NCBI RefSeq assembly: GCF_002893625.1
Contig: NZ_PKMZ01000008.1
Coordinates: 1 to 64,000, forward strand
Source: Mangrovicella endophytica
GTDB taxonomy: Bacteria; Pseudomonadota; Alphaproteobacteria; Rhizobiales; Rhizobiaceae
DNA length: 64,000 bases
Direction of reading: 5' to 3'
Part shown: one piece after another, positions 18,467 through 27,904 of the stretch
How positions within the stretch are numbered: position 1 is the stretch's first letter
Layout: every line of letters starts with the position of its first letter
Made by a program: the position numbers and the translations under genes
The notes under the pieces: model-generated
Told to the model about the DNA's origin: nothing
What the model saw: only the letters and a program-made list of their open reading frames with translations
The model's database searches: none

Positions 18467-18757
18467 TCAGGCGGCGTCGGGATTGTTCAGCGCCCAGTTC
18501 CAGCGCTGCACGGTGACGCTGGCGAACAGGCCGGCCTGCGCGTAAGGGTCGCGCTCGGCAATCGCCTGCGCCTCGGCCCGGTCCGCCGCGTCGATCATGA
18601 CGAGGCTGCCAACCGGCTTCTCGTCGTCATTCAGGAAGGGGCCGGCGAATTTCAGCTTCGGCCCCAGACCCTTCAGATGCTCGACATGCGCCGGACGCAC
18701 GTTCATGCGCAGCTCGACGGAGTTGGGCTTGTCTTCACAGATCAGAGCGAACAGCAT
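18467..18757 (-). CDS. YciI-family protein
   Basis: 96 aa of the YciI/dimeric alpha-beta barrel fold: MLFALICEDKPNS, RPAHVEHLKGLG with the conserved His, and ERDPYAQAGLF with the D-P pair of the family. These are possible small hydrolases or dehalogenase-like proteins of uncertain role. It lies between gpsA and the EVE gene. Confidence 0.85.
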   Translation of the reverse strand: MLFALICEDKPNSVELRMNVRPAHVEHLKGLGPKLKFAGPFLNDDEKPVGSLVMIDAADRAEAQAIAERDPYAQAGLFASVTVQRWNWALNNPDAA

Positions 18758-18864
18758 GGCAGCACCTTCCGGCCTTCAAACGATGTGCGCTGCCTAGAGC
18801 CTTTCAGGGCTAGATGGAAGCGGCCTGCGGCGATGATGAAGGGCCGGCGATGCGCGGGGGCTCT

Positions 18865-19845
18865 TCACTCGACCTCCCGCTTCAGCGGACGCGCCAGCAG
18901 CTGGCGGACGGCATCGTCCACCGAGAGCCGATCCTCGAGGATGGCTGCGACGGCGCCGATGATCGGCGCCTCGATGCCGCGCTCGGCGGCCAAGCGTGCG
19001 GCGACCGCTGCGGTGTAGACGCCCTCGGCGAGTTTCAGGCCGTCTCGGCCCTCGCCCCGTCCGAGCGCCAGACCATAGGCGAAGTTGCGGGACTTTTCGC
19101 CGGAGCAGGTCAGGACGAGATCGCCGAGGCCGGAGAGGCCCATCAGCGTCTCCGGCTTTGCGCCAAAGGCTTCGCCGAGGCGGCGCAGTTCGACGAAGCC
19201 GCGGGTGACGACCGCCGCCAGCGCCGAGGCGCCGAGGCCGCGCCCCGCAACGGCACCGGCCGCGATGGCAAGGACGTTCTTCAGGGCGCCGCCCGCCTCG
19301 ACGCCGCGCAGATCGGTGGTGGAATAGCAGCGGAAGGTTTCGGCGGAGAGGCGCTGTGCAAGATCGTCGGCAAGCGCTGCCTCGCCGCAGGCGAGCGTCA
19401 CCGCTGTCGGCAGCCCGCGGGCGACGTCATCGGCGAAGCTCGGGCCGGAAAGGACGGCGACCGGCGCATCCGGCAGCGCGGCGGCGAGAACCTCAGAGGC
19501 AAAGCGGCCGCTCGCCTGCTCGATGCCCTTGGAGCAGATCACCGCCGGCGCCGCGGCCGGCCAGTGCGGCTGCAGCGTGGCCGCGACATCGGCCAGCGTC
19601 TGCGCTGGCACAACAAGCAGAACGGCGTCGGCCGCCCGCAGCGCCTCGGCCGCATCGCCCGTGGCGCGGAGCTGCGGCGACAGGGCGACTTCCGGCAGAT
19701 AGCGCTCGTTGCGGTGCGTCCGGTTGATGGCTTCCACCTGCACAGGGTCGCGGGCGAGCAGCGTCACGGCGTGGCCGGTACCGGCATAGAGCGTGGCAAG
19801 CGCCGTGCCCCAGGCGCCCGCGCCGACGATGGCGATGCGGCTCAT
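18865..19845 (-). CDS. gpsA: Glycerol-3-phosphate dehydrogenase [NAD(P)+]
   Basis: 326 aa. It makes sn-glycerol-3-phosphate from dihydroxyacetone phosphate for phospholipid synthesis. The N-terminal Rossmann motif is [16 protein letters not shown]. The substrate-domain blocks [22 protein letters not shown] and the catalytic-lysine segment [14 protein letters not shown] are all present. Its ATG overlaps the stop of tsaD as ATGA. Confidence 0.96.
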   Translation of the reverse strand: MSRIAIVGAGAWGTALATLYAGTGHAVTLLARDPVQVEAINRTHRNERYLPEVALSPQLRATGDAAEALRAADAVLLVVPAQTLADVAATLQPHWPAAAPAVICSKGIEQASGRFASEVLAAALPDAPVAVLSGPSFADDVARGLPTAVTLACGEAALADDLAQRLSAETFRCYSTTDLRGVEAGGALKNVLAIAAGAVAGRGLGASALAAVVTRGFVELRRLGEAFGAKPETLMGLSGLGDLVLTCSGEKSRNFAYGLALGRGEGRDGLKLAEGVYTAAVAARLAAERGIEAPIIGAVAAILEDRLSVDDAVRQLLARPLKREVE

Positions 19846-20930
19846 GCCTTGGCTCCCCGGCGGCCGAAGCCGACCAGCGGCGCCGCCGTCTCGTCCAGCG
19901 GCCAGCGCGAACGCACCGGCGCGTCGAGCGCGCTTCTGATCCCGGCCTCGAAGCGTTCCAGCCCGGCATAGGCGATCATCGCGGCATTGTCGGTGCAGAG
20001 CGCCAGCGGCGGCGCGACGAGGCGTGCGCCGGCCTTCGCCGCTTCGGCCTCCAGCGCGGCGCGGATCGTTCGGTTGGCGGCAACGCCACCGGCGACGGTC
20101 AGAACCGGTTCGGCGAGTTCCGGATAGGTCGCCTTGAAGCGCTCCAGCGCGCGGCGGATACGGTCGGCGAGGCTTTCCGCCGCGGCGGCCTGGAAGCTGG
20201 CGCAGAGATCGGCGACGTCCGCCTCGCTCAACGGCGCGGCTGCAACGGCCGCCTGGCGCACGGCGGTCTTCAGGCCGGAGAAGGAGAAGTCGAGCCGTCT
20301 CTCGCCCTTCATCGGGCGGGGCAGGGGGAAGCGGCGCGGATCGCCGTCCGCAGCGCGGCGCTCGACATTGACGCCGCCCGGATGCGGCAGCGACAGGAGC
20401 TTCGCCGTCTTGTCGAAGGCTTCACCCAGCGCATCGTCCACCGTCGTGCCCCAGCGCTCGTAGGCGCCGAGGCCGCGGACGAGCACGATCTGGGTGTGGC
20501 CGCCGGAAACCAGGAGGAGGAGGTAGGGATAGGCCACGGCGTCGGTGAGGCGTGGCGTCAGCGCATGGCCTTCGAGATGATTGACGGCGATGAAGGGAAG
20601 CCCGCGCGCGGCGGCTATGGCCTTCGCTGTCATGGCGCCGACGATGAGCCCTCCGATCAGGCCGGGGCCGGACGTCGCCGCGACGGCGGAGAGATCGTCG
20701 AACCCGACCGCGGCTTCGCTGAGGGAAGCACGTATTAGGCCATCGAGTGCCTCCACATGCGCCCGCGCGGCGATCTCCGGCACGACGCCCCCGAAGGCTG
20801 CATGCTCCTCCACCTGGCTCAGCACGACGTTGGACAGGATCTGCGGCGCGCCGTCCGGCGCGCGGCCGACCACGGCGGCCGCGGTCTCGTCGCAGCTCGT
20901 CTCGATGCCGAGGATCAGCCGGGTCGTCAC
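19842..20930 (-). CDS. tsaD: tRNA N6-adenosine threonylcarbamoyltransferase
   Basis: A 362-aa Kae1/Gcp family protein that transfers threonylcarbamoyl to A37 of ANN-decoding tRNAs together with TsaB and TsaE. The GTG start gives [17 protein letters not shown]; the frame is open upstream but not conserved. The metal-binding histidines are in NHLEGHAL, and [15 protein letters not shown] and [11 protein letters not shown] are the ASKHA signatures. It is divergent from hemC with 206 bases between and coupled to gpsA. Confidence 0.96.
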   Translation of the reverse strand: MTTRLILGIETSCDETAAAVVGRAPDGAPQILSNVVLSQVEEHAAFGGVVPEIAARAHVEALDGLIRASLSEAAVGFDDLSAVAATSGPGLIGGLIVGAMTAKAIAAARGLPFIAVNHLEGHALTPRLTDAVAYPYLLLLVSGGHTQIVLVRGLGAYERWGTTVDDALGEAFDKTAKLLSLPHPGGVNVERRAADGDPRRFPLPRPMKGERRLDFSFSGLKTAVRQAAVAAAPLSEADVADLCASFQAAAAESLADRIRRALERFKATYPELAEPVLTVAGGVAANRTIRAALEAEAAKAGARLVAPPLALCTDNAAMIAYAGLERFEAGIRSALDAPVRSRWPLDETAAPLVGFGRRGAKA

Positions 20931-21136
20931 GCTTGAATTCCGCCTTCTGCCGTCGTCGCACCAGCGCAATAGCCGAGCCCGGCGCGCTTCGCCACCTCGG
21001 GTGGGATGAACCGAACGACCGAGCCGTTGATCTGAGCTCAACCGGTCACGCGTTGATCTCGCGCATTCCCATCCTCTAAAGCAGGCTGCAAAAGCGGCTG
21101 GCATGGCCGATCATCGGCGAGGCGGAGCGAGACACT

Positions 21137-22081
21137 ATGGGCGGTACTGCACCCATCCGCATCGGAACGCGCGGCAGCCAGCTGGCGCTGGCGCAGGCGA
21201 GCGAGGTGCGCTCGCGGCTGATGGTGGCCCACGGGCTGGACGAGAGCGACTTCGAGATCACCGTGATCTCGACCTCCGGCGACCGCATCCTCGACCGGCC
21301 GCTATCGGAAGTCGGCGGCAAAGGCCTCTTCACCAAGGAGATCGAGGAAGCCCTGCTCGACAAGCGCATCGACATTGCCGTGCATTCCTCCAAGGACATG
21401 GCGACGCTGATCCCGCCGGGGCTCTACCTCTCTGCCTTCCTGCCGCGTGAGGATGTGCGCGACGCCTTCATCGGCCGCGCCGCCCCGACGATCGCGGAGC
21501 TGCCGCAGGGCGCGCGGGTAGGATCGGCCTCGCTGCGCCGGCAGGCGCTCCTGAAGCGGATGCGGCCGGATCTCGAGGTCGTGACCTTCCGCGGCAACGT
21601 GCAGACGCGGCTGCGCAAGCTGGACTCGGGCGACGTCGATGCGACGCTGCTGGCGCTTGCCGGCCTCAACCGCATGGCGATGGCCGATGTCGCGACAGAG
21701 ATCCTGCCCGTCGACAGCTTCCCGCCGGCACCGGGGCAGGGCGCCATCTGCATCGAGAGCCGGCTCGGCGACGAGCGCACGGACGGGCTGGTGGCGGCGA
21801 TCTGCGACGCGCCGACCGCCACGGCGCTGGCTGCCGAGCGGGCGTTCCTGGCCCGCCTTGATGGCTCCTGCCGCACGCCGATCGCCGCGCATGCGACGCT
21901 GTCGGGCGATACGCTCAGCCTGCACGGCATGATCCTAACGCCGGACGGCACGCGGCTGCACGAGACGAGGCTGACCGGCCTTGTCGCCGATGCGGCGCGG
22001 CTCGGCGAGGAGGCGGGGCGCCAGGTGCTGGACGAGGCGGGCGCCGCGTTCTTTGCCGGCTGGGCCGGCTCGGTCCGCTAA
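21137..22081 (+). CDS. hemC: Hydroxymethylbilane synthase (porphobilinogen deaminase)
   Basis: 314 aa. It joins four porphobilinogen units in heme synthesis. The N terminus [15 protein letters not shown], the basic [13 protein letters not shown] and [13 protein letters not shown] are present. C245 in [12 protein letters not shown] is the residue that carries the dipyrromethane cofactor. A GGAG lies before the ATG. It starts a run that continues into hemD. Confidence 0.97.
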   Translation: MGGTAPIRIGTRGSQLALAQASEVRSRLMVAHGLDESDFEITVISTSGDRILDRPLSEVGGKGLFTKEIEEALLDKRIDIAVHSSKDMATLIPPGLYLSAFLPREDVRDAFIGRAAPTIAELPQGARVGSASLRRQALLKRMRPDLEVVTFRGNVQTRLRKLDSGDVDATLLALAGLNRMAMADVATEILPVDSFPPAPGQGAICIESRLGDERTDGLVAAICDAPTATALAAERAFLARLDGSCRTPIAAHATLSGDTLSLHGMILTPDGTRLHETRLTGLVADAARLGEEAGRQVLDEAGAAFFAGWAGSVR

Positions 22082-22098
22082 GGCGGTACCGGCCTGAG

Positions 22099-22797
22099 AT
22101 GGCGCGCGTCCTGATCCTGCGGGCAGACGAGGACATCGCCGCGACGGCGAAGCGCCTCATTTCGGCCGGGCACGTGCCGCTCAGTCTCCCGCTGCAGGCA
22201 ATCGTGCCGCTGGAAACCCTGCCACCGGCGGTGGAATCCGGCTGCTTTGCGGTCACCAGCCGCCATGCCGTACCCGCCCTTGCGCAGCACTTTGGTGGCG
22301 ACACACGGACAATCTATGCGGTCGGCGCGGCAACGGCAGAGCGTCTGCAGGCAGCCGGCTTCGCCGATGTGCGGCCGGGCCCGGGCGATGCTGCGGCACT
22401 GGCAGAGACGCTGATCGATGCGGGCGAGAAGGGACCAATCCTCTATGTTGCCGGGCGCGAGCGAACCGGCCGTCTCGAAGCCGCGCTCGATCACGCGGGA
22501 ATCGCCTGGACGCTGTGGGAGGTCTACGAGACGCGGCCCCTCCAGCCGTGCCGCGACGCGGTGGCGGCGGCTCTCCGTGACGGCCCGCCCGACGCGGTGA
22601 TGATCCTCTCCGCTGCGCAAGCGGTTGCCTATGGCCGCCTTGCAGCCGCGATGCCCGATCTGCTGCCGCAGGCAACGCCGCTTCTCTGCCTGTCCGAGCG
22701 GATCGCGGCGGCGCTGCCGCCGCCGTTTCGCGGCGCCGCGGCAATTTCTGGCCGCATGGAACTCGGCGCGCTTTTCGAGAGGCTGTCCGAGACCTAG
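22099..22797 (+). CDS. hemD: Uroporphyrinogen-III synthase
   Basis: A 232-aa two-lobed HemD fold protein. The sequence is divergent, as is normal for this enzyme, but shows FAVTSRHAVPALA, IYAVGAATAERLQAAGF, ILYVAGRERTGRLEAAL, VYETRPL and CLSERIAAALP in the expected order. It starts 17 bases after hemC, and the Mic60-like gene follows. Confidence 0.92.
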   Translation: MARVLILRADEDIAATAKRLISAGHVPLSLPLQAIVPLETLPPAVESGCFAVTSRHAVPALAQHFGGDTRTIYAVGAATAERLQAAGFADVRPGPGDAAALAETLIDAGEKGPILYVAGRERTGRLEAALDHAGIAWTLWEVYETRPLQPCRDAVAAALRDGPPDAVMILSAAQAVAYGRLAAAMPDLLPQATPLLCLSERIAAALPPPFRGAAAISGRMELGALFERLSET

Positions 22798-22935
22798 TTG
22801 ATGCCTGCCGGCGGAGGTCCGACACTCCGCCGCACAGACCGATGCGGAATGCTGCGCGAGCGGCCGACGATCGGCGATCCTCATGCCATCGCCGTGCGTT
22901 CCCCGCGCGGCGAAGACGAACAACGGAGCTTATCG

Positions 22936-24879
22936 ATGGCCAATCGTCCGCGGCATTCCCGGCCGAACAAGCCGACAACGACGATCGATCTCGACGCGGA
23001 GCGCAAGCCCGCTGCGGCAAAGTCTGCCGGATCGGCTGCGGCGGGAGCGGGGGCGAGCGACGTGGGCTTGTCGCCGGGCGAGGCGGATCTCGCCACCGGG
23101 CCGGAGGGTGTCGACCCGAGCGTCGAGACGTCAGGCTCGCCGGATCAGCCGACGGATGTGGTGGCCGCCGAGCGCGCCGACGCCGCAATCGCCGCTGGCG
23201 CCGGCGCCATCGAGCCGGTGGACGAGGCTGCGGCGGCTAAGCCTCTCGCGGATGCGGGCAATGTGAATGCCGGCGAGGAGGGCGCCCAGACCGCGGCGGC
23301 CTGGTCAAGCGACGATACGAGGACGCCGGGCACGGCAGCGTCGGATGAAAGGACATCTGACGCAGGCTTTGAGGCAGACCTGACGTCGGAAACGCCGCCG
23401 TCCGGCCAGACGCCCGGCGCGAGTGTGGATGAGCGCGACGCGGCGGCGATCTTTGCCGCGGACGAAGGTCTCGATCCCAGCGCCCTGCGCGATGCCGATC
23501 ACGGTGGAGCGCGCAGCGCGGCCGACGATCTCGCGCTGTCGGCGGCCTCCCCGGACGTTCCCGACGTTCCCGACTACCATCCGACCTTTCCCAAGCGCGG
23601 CACCGCGCCTGTCGAGGATGTGCCGCCGGCGCGCGAGCCGTCGTCCGGAACGAGCTTCGGCACGGCCTTTGCCGCGGCCATTCTCGGCGCAGTGATCGCC
23701 CTGGCAGGCGGCGCCCTCCTGCAGAGCTATGGCGCGCTGCCGGCGCTAGGCACCCGAACCGTAGCCGAGGGCGAGCCGCAGACCTTTGCCGGCCGCGGCG
23801 AGCTGCAGCAGGTCTCCGGCGATCTGCAGACGCTGCGCGGGCAGGTGGAGCAGTTGCGCTCCGCGCAGGCGGCCGGCGGCGCCGGTGACGGTGCGACGAC
23901 CGCTGATGTCACGGCGCTCGCCGACCGGCTGACAGCCCTGGAAAAGGCCGGCAGCGGCGCTGCAGCCGGCGGGGCCGCTGCGCTTTCGGCGACGCAGGGT
24001 CTTGCCGACCGTGCGCAAGGGTCGGCCACGGCGGCACAGTCGACGGCCGACCAGGCCGCGGCCGCCGCCAAGGGCGCGCAGGACAGCGCCAATGCCGCCC
24101 AGCAGGCGGCAGGGGCGGCTCAGCAGACCGCGCAGCAGGCGCAGGAGGCCGCCCGCGGCGCGCAAGGAACGGCCGACGAGGCCGGACGCGCCGCCCAGGC
24201 GGCGCAGGGCAGCGCCGATGCCGCCAAGGCGGCGGCCGACACCGCTACGCAGACCGCGACGGCCGCCCAGCAGAGCGCGGCGCAGTCCGCCGAGGCAATT
24301 GCGTCGGTCGAGGCGCGCATTGCCGCCGTCGAGGAGGCCAACCGCCAAGCCTCTGTGGCGCTTGCCGCAGCCGGTCTGAAGTCGGCCGTCGACCGCGGCG
24401 GGCCGTTCATGAACCAGCTGGAAACCTATGCCGCGGCGGCGCAGTCGCAGGACACCGTCGCTGCGCTCCGCGACTATGCGGCGGAAGGCATTCCAAGCCG
24501 CGACGCGCTGCTCGATCGGTGGGCGAGCGTGGAGGATGCGGTCCGCGCGGCGCTGGCACCGGCGCCGTCCACCGCCCCCGTTGGCGAACAGGTGCTGTCG
24601 GGCCTGCGCTCGCTGGTGCAGGTGCGCCCGGCGGGAACCGCGGCACCGGGCGCCGCGCCGGGGCCTGACGCTGCGGTGAACCACATGGACACGGCGATCA
24701 AGCGCGGCGACTATGCCGCCTTCCTGAAGGAGCAGGCGGCGCTGCCGGAGGCCGGCAAGGCCGCCAGCGCCGATTTCGCCGCGGATGTGAAGGCGCGCGA
24801 GGCCGCCGATCGCGTTGTCGACGAGGCCGTGGCGGGCGCGTTGCGCCCGGCGCCGGCTGCCAATGGTACCGAAGGCTGA
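22936..24879 (+). CDS. Mic60/mitofilin-like inner-membrane protein (COG4223)
   Basis: 647 aa. A long acidic, low-complexity N-terminal region (to about 235) leads to one membrane segment, FGTAFAAAILGAVIALAGGA (about 240-260). After it comes an Ala/Gln-rich coiled coil (about 350-470) with repeated QAAGAAQQTAQQAQ-like heptads. The C-terminal mitofilin-like module reads GPFMNQLETYAAAA and IPSRDALLDRWASVEDAVR. Alphaproteobacterial Mic60 proteins bend membranes and are known to be encoded beside heme-synthesis genes, as here between hemD and hemY. The ATG at 22936 has GGAG before it. The repeats make it Ala-rich, but the reading frame is sound. Confidence 0.8.
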   Translation: MANRPRHSRPNKPTTTIDLDAERKPAAAKSAGSAAAGAGASDVGLSPGEADLATGPEGVDPSVETSGSPDQPTDVVAAERADAAIAAGAGAIEPVDEAAAAKPLADAGNVNAGEEGAQTAAAWSSDDTRTPGTAASDERTSDAGFEADLTSETPPSGQTPGASVDERDAAAIFAADEGLDPSALRDADHGGARSAADDLALSAASPDVPDVPDYHPTFPKRGTAPVEDVPPAREPSSGTSFGTAFAAAILGAVIALAGGALLQSYGALPALGTRTVAEGEPQTFAGRGELQQVSGDLQTLRGQVEQLRSAQAAGGAGDGATTADVTALADRLTALEKAGSGAAAGGAAALSATQGLADRAQGSATAAQSTADQAAAAAKGAQDSANAAQQAAGAAQQTAQQAQEAARGAQGTADEAGRAAQAAQGSADAAKAAADTATQTATAAQQSAAQSAEAIASVEARIAAVEEANRQASVALAAAGLKSAVDRGGPFMNQLETYAAAAQSQDTVAALRDYAAEGIPSRDALLDRWASVEDAVRAALAPAPSTAPVGEQVLSGLRSLVQVRPAGTAAPGAAPGPDAAVNHMDTAIKRGDYAAFLKEQAALPEAGKAASADFAADVKAREAADRVVDEAVAGALRPAPAANGTEG

Positions 24880-24887
24880 GGACAGAC

Positions 24888-26396
24888 ATGCTGCGTATAC
24901 TCGCCTTCTTTCTGATCGTTCTGGCTGCCGCCATCGGCTTTTCCTGGCTCGCCGATAATCCCGGCGAGGTGTCGCTGCTCTGGCAGGGCAGTGAAATCAG
25001 GGCGAGCTTCATGGTCTTCGTCATTGCGCAGCTGCTGCTGCTGACGGCTGTGGTGCTGGTGGTCTGGCTCATCCGGCTGTTCCTGAAGTCGCCGGACCGG
25101 ATCGGCGGTTACTTCCGCCGGCGCAGCCGCGACCGCGGCTATCAGGCGCTGTCGTCGGGCATCATCGCGGCGGGGGCCGGCGACACCATCCTGGCGCGGC
25201 GGATGACCAAGCGCACGGAAAAGCTGCTGCGCGACCAGCGCGAGCCGCTGGTGCGTTTCCTCGACGCGCAGACCGCGATGATCGAGGGCGACCATCCACG
25301 TGCGCGCTCGGCCTTCGAGGCGATGGAGCGCGACCCCGAAACGCGGCTGCTGGCGCTGCGCGGCCTGTTCCTGGAAGCCGAGCGCACCGGCGATACGGTC
25401 GCCGCCCGCTCCTATGCCGAGCGCGCCGTGAAGATCGCCCCGCATGTGCCCTGGGCCGGCGGCGCCGTCCTGGAAGCGAAATCGCTCGCCGGCGACTGGG
25501 ACGGGGCGCTGGAGATCCTGGAGGCGCAGAAGAACTCGCGGCTGATCGACAGCGCCGAATCGAAGCGGCGGCGTGCGGTGCTGCTGACCGCCAAGGCGAT
25601 CGAGCTCGGCGACGGCGATCCGGCAGGGTCGCGCAGCGCCGCCATCGAGGCGCAGAAGCTCGCGCCGGACCTGACGCCGGCAACGGTGACCGCGGCGCGG
25701 GCCCTGTTCCGCCTCGGCGATCTCCGTCGCGGCAGCAAGGTTCTGGAGCGCGGCTGGACCGAAGCGCCGCATCCCGACATCGCGGCAACCTACATCCATG
25801 CCCGTCCCGGCGACTCGCCCGAGGACCGGCTGAAGCGTGCGCGCGTTCTGTATGACCTGCGCCCGACCCATGTGGAGTCGGATCTTGCCCTGGCGCAGGC
25901 CGCGCTCGAGGCCAAGGAGTTCGCGCTTGCCCGCAAGCACGCGCTCGCCGCGATTGCTTCTGAGCCGCGCGAAAGCGCCTTCCTGCTGATGGCGGATATC
26001 GAGGAAGAAGAAACCGGCGAGATCGGCCGCGTGCGCGAATGGCTCGGCCGGGCCATCCGGGCGCCGCGGGACCCGGCCTGGACGGCCGATGGCGTGGTTG
26101 CCCGCGAATGGGCACCGGTCTCGCCCGTCAGCGGGCGTCTCGACGCCTTCCAGTGGAAGGTGCCGGTGGAACGCGTCGGCGGCGATACGCTGATCACGGA
26201 CGCGGCGCATCCCAGCATCGCCCTCGATTCCGATCGTCTCGATCGCCAGCCGGACGATGCCGCGGCGGACGACCTGGTGGCCGATCCCGGGATCTCCGAT
26301 GGATCCGGCAGGTCGACCAATGGCGCAGCAGCGGCAGGCTTCAGCCAGACGTCGGCGACCGATCTGCTCGAGACGGGGCGGGAAGCGCAGCGCTGA
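24888..26396 (+). CDS. hemY: HemY-like tetratricopeptide membrane protein
   Basis: A 502-aa protein of the HemY_N family. Two N-terminal membrane segments (ILAFFLIVLAAAIGFSWLA and FMVFVIAQLLLLTAVVLVVW) come before TPR-like helices. In E. coli HemY is thought to link enzymes of late heme synthesis. It is not the protoporphyrinogen oxidase of the same name. It begins eight bases after the Mic60-like gene with GAGG before the ATG. The last 80 residues are low in complexity. Confidence 0.88.
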   Translation: MLRILAFFLIVLAAAIGFSWLADNPGEVSLLWQGSEIRASFMVFVIAQLLLLTAVVLVVWLIRLFLKSPDRIGGYFRRRSRDRGYQALSSGIIAAGAGDTILARRMTKRTEKLLRDQREPLVRFLDAQTAMIEGDHPRARSAFEAMERDPETRLLALRGLFLEAERTGDTVAARSYAERAVKIAPHVPWAGGAVLEAKSLAGDWDGALEILEAQKNSRLIDSAESKRRRAVLLTAKAIELGDGDPAGSRSAAIEAQKLAPDLTPATVTAARALFRLGDLRRGSKVLERGWTEAPHPDIAATYIHARPGDSPEDRLKRARVLYDLRPTHVESDLALAQAALEAKEFALARKHALAAIASEPRESAFLLMADIEEEETGEIGRVREWLGRAIRAPRDPAWTADGVVAREWAPVSPVSGRLDAFQWKVPVERVGGDTLITDAAHPSIALDSDRLDRQPDDAAADDLVADPGISDGSGRSTNGAAAAGFSQTSATDLLETGREAQR

Positions 26397-26476
26397 GGCA
26401 GGTTGGTGCAGCTGATTGAGCCGCCGGCAGATGGCGTGATCGCCGGCCCTGCCGCCTTGAGCCGAGATGGAGTGGC

Positions 26477-26938
26477 ATGTTCGACAGTCTGAAGGACTTC
26501 CTGCGCTCGCTTGGTAACGAGAAGGCCGGCGATCTCGACGCCGACGACCCGCGCGTCGCCGCGGCGGCGCTGCTCTTCCATGTGAGCGAGGCCGACGGCA
26601 TCGTCACCGACGCGGAGCGGCAGCGCCTGCGCACGCTGCTGGCCGACGAATTCGGCCTCGGGCCGAGCGAGACGGAAGCCGTTGCTGCGGCCGGGCAGGA
26701 GGCGGAGGCCGAAGCAGTCGATCTCTTCCGCTTCACCTCGGTGCTGAAGGCGCAGTTGGAGGAGGAGCGGCGTATCCGCTTCGTCGAACTCCTCTGGGCC
26801 ATGACCTATGCCGATGGCCAAGTCCACGAGCTCGAAGACAATCTGATCTGGCGGATTGCCGAACTCCTCGGCGTCTCGACCCGCGACCGTATGACCATGA
26901 AGCACCGGGCCGCGGCGCGCTCAGCCGAGGCTGGCTGA
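26477..26938 (+). CDS. TerB-like (tellurite-resistance-type) protein
   Basis: 153 aa with one all-helical TerB domain: two EF-like acidic segments (FHVSEADGIVTDAERQRL and AMTYADGQVHELEDNLIW) of the kind that binds metal in TerB/DjlA. The role in the cell is uncertain. It follows hemY by 80 bases on the same strand and may share its promoter. Confidence 0.82.
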   Translation: MFDSLKDFLRSLGNEKAGDLDADDPRVAAAALLFHVSEADGIVTDAERQRLRTLLADEFGLGPSETEAVAAAGQEAEAEAVDLFRFTSVLKAQLEEERRIRFVELLWAMTYADGQVHELEDNLIWRIAELLGVSTRDRMTMKHRAAARSAEAG

Positions 26939-27088
26939 TACCCCGGCTTTTCACGGATCGGGTGCACATCCGCTTTTCTGCCGATTCTCGCGGCAAATCG
27001 GAGGCCGCCTTCTTTTTGACCTTGACGTGAGGGATTGTCGGGGCTCCGCTGATCCTCCCCCATTGCCCGACAGATCCGGTCTATCCCC

Positions 27089-27874
27089 ATGCTCCGGCAG
27101 CCGTTCCTTCCCGTCGACAGTATCGCAGAGGCCGCTGAGCCGGAGCGTCGTTTCGTGCTGGATGCGGCATCCGATCCCCGCCCGGTGCTGATGGTGCTGC
27201 ATCAGGAGCGCTCTTCGGCCGGACGCGTCGGCCAGCTCCTGCAGGCGCATGGCATTGCCATGGATATCCGCCGGCCCGTGCTGGGCGAGCCGCTGCCGGA
27301 GACGCTGGATGAGCATCGCGGCGCGGTGGTCTTCGGCGGCCCGCCCAGCGCCAACGATCCGGACGACTATCTGCGGCGGGAGGTCGATTGGCTGAAGGTG
27401 CCGCTCGCAGAAAACCGACCCTTCCTCGGCATCTGCCTCGGCGCCCAGATGCTGGTGCGCCAGCTCGGCGGCACGGTCGCACCGCATCCCGAAGGGCTGG
27501 TCGAGATCGGCTATTATCCCGTCCGTTCGACGGCGGCGGCCCGCACGCTGATGCCGCACTGGCCAGACATGGTCTATCAGTGGCACCGCGAAGGCTTCGA
27601 TCTGCCGCGCGAGGCGGTGCTGCTCGTCGAGGGCGACCGCTTTCCGAACCAGGCCTTCCGTTACGGCGACAACGCCTATGGCGTCCAATTCCATGCCGAG
27701 CTGACCCTCGCCATGATGCATCGCTGGACCACCCGGGGCCATGAGCGACTTCTGCTGCCGGGCGCGCAGGGACGCCGCGCGCATTTCGACGGCCGGATGA
27801 TCCACGATGCCGCGGTCAAGCGCTGGCTGGAGCAGTTCCTTGGCCTGATCTTCGGCCGCCCGGCCGCCGAATAG
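27089..27874 (+). CDS. Class I glutamine amidotransferase-like protein
   Basis: 261 aa with the GMP-synthase-type amidotransferase triad: the nucleophile in LGICLGAQMLV, and His and Glu in GVQFHAELT. There is no synthetase partner domain. It resembles the GuaA-like stand-alone family that hydrolyses gamma-glutamyl amides, but the substrate is unknown. No clear ribosome site precedes the ATG, and the first 30 residues are not conserved-looking, so the true start could lie further in. It is convergent with an MFS gene. Confidence 0.8.
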   Translation: MLRQPFLPVDSIAEAAEPERRFVLDAASDPRPVLMVLHQERSSAGRVGQLLQAHGIAMDIRRPVLGEPLPETLDEHRGAVVFGGPPSANDPDDYLRREVDWLKVPLAENRPFLGICLGAQMLVRQLGGTVAPHPEGLVEIGYYPVRSTAAARTLMPHWPDMVYQWHREGFDLPREAVLLVEGDRFPNQAFRYGDNAYGVQFHAELTLAMMHRWTTRGHERLLLPGAQGRRAHFDGRMIHDAAVKRWLEQFLGLIFGRPAAE

Positions 27875-27904
27875 GACCGGGCGACTTCCTCCGAGAGGGT
27901 CGGC

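Noticed and set aside
24001-24320. Repetitive DNA resembling a tandem repeat array
   Set aside because: It encodes Ala/Gln heptads of the Mic60-like coiled coil; the repeats are imperfect and protein-driven, not a DNA repeat or CRISPR.
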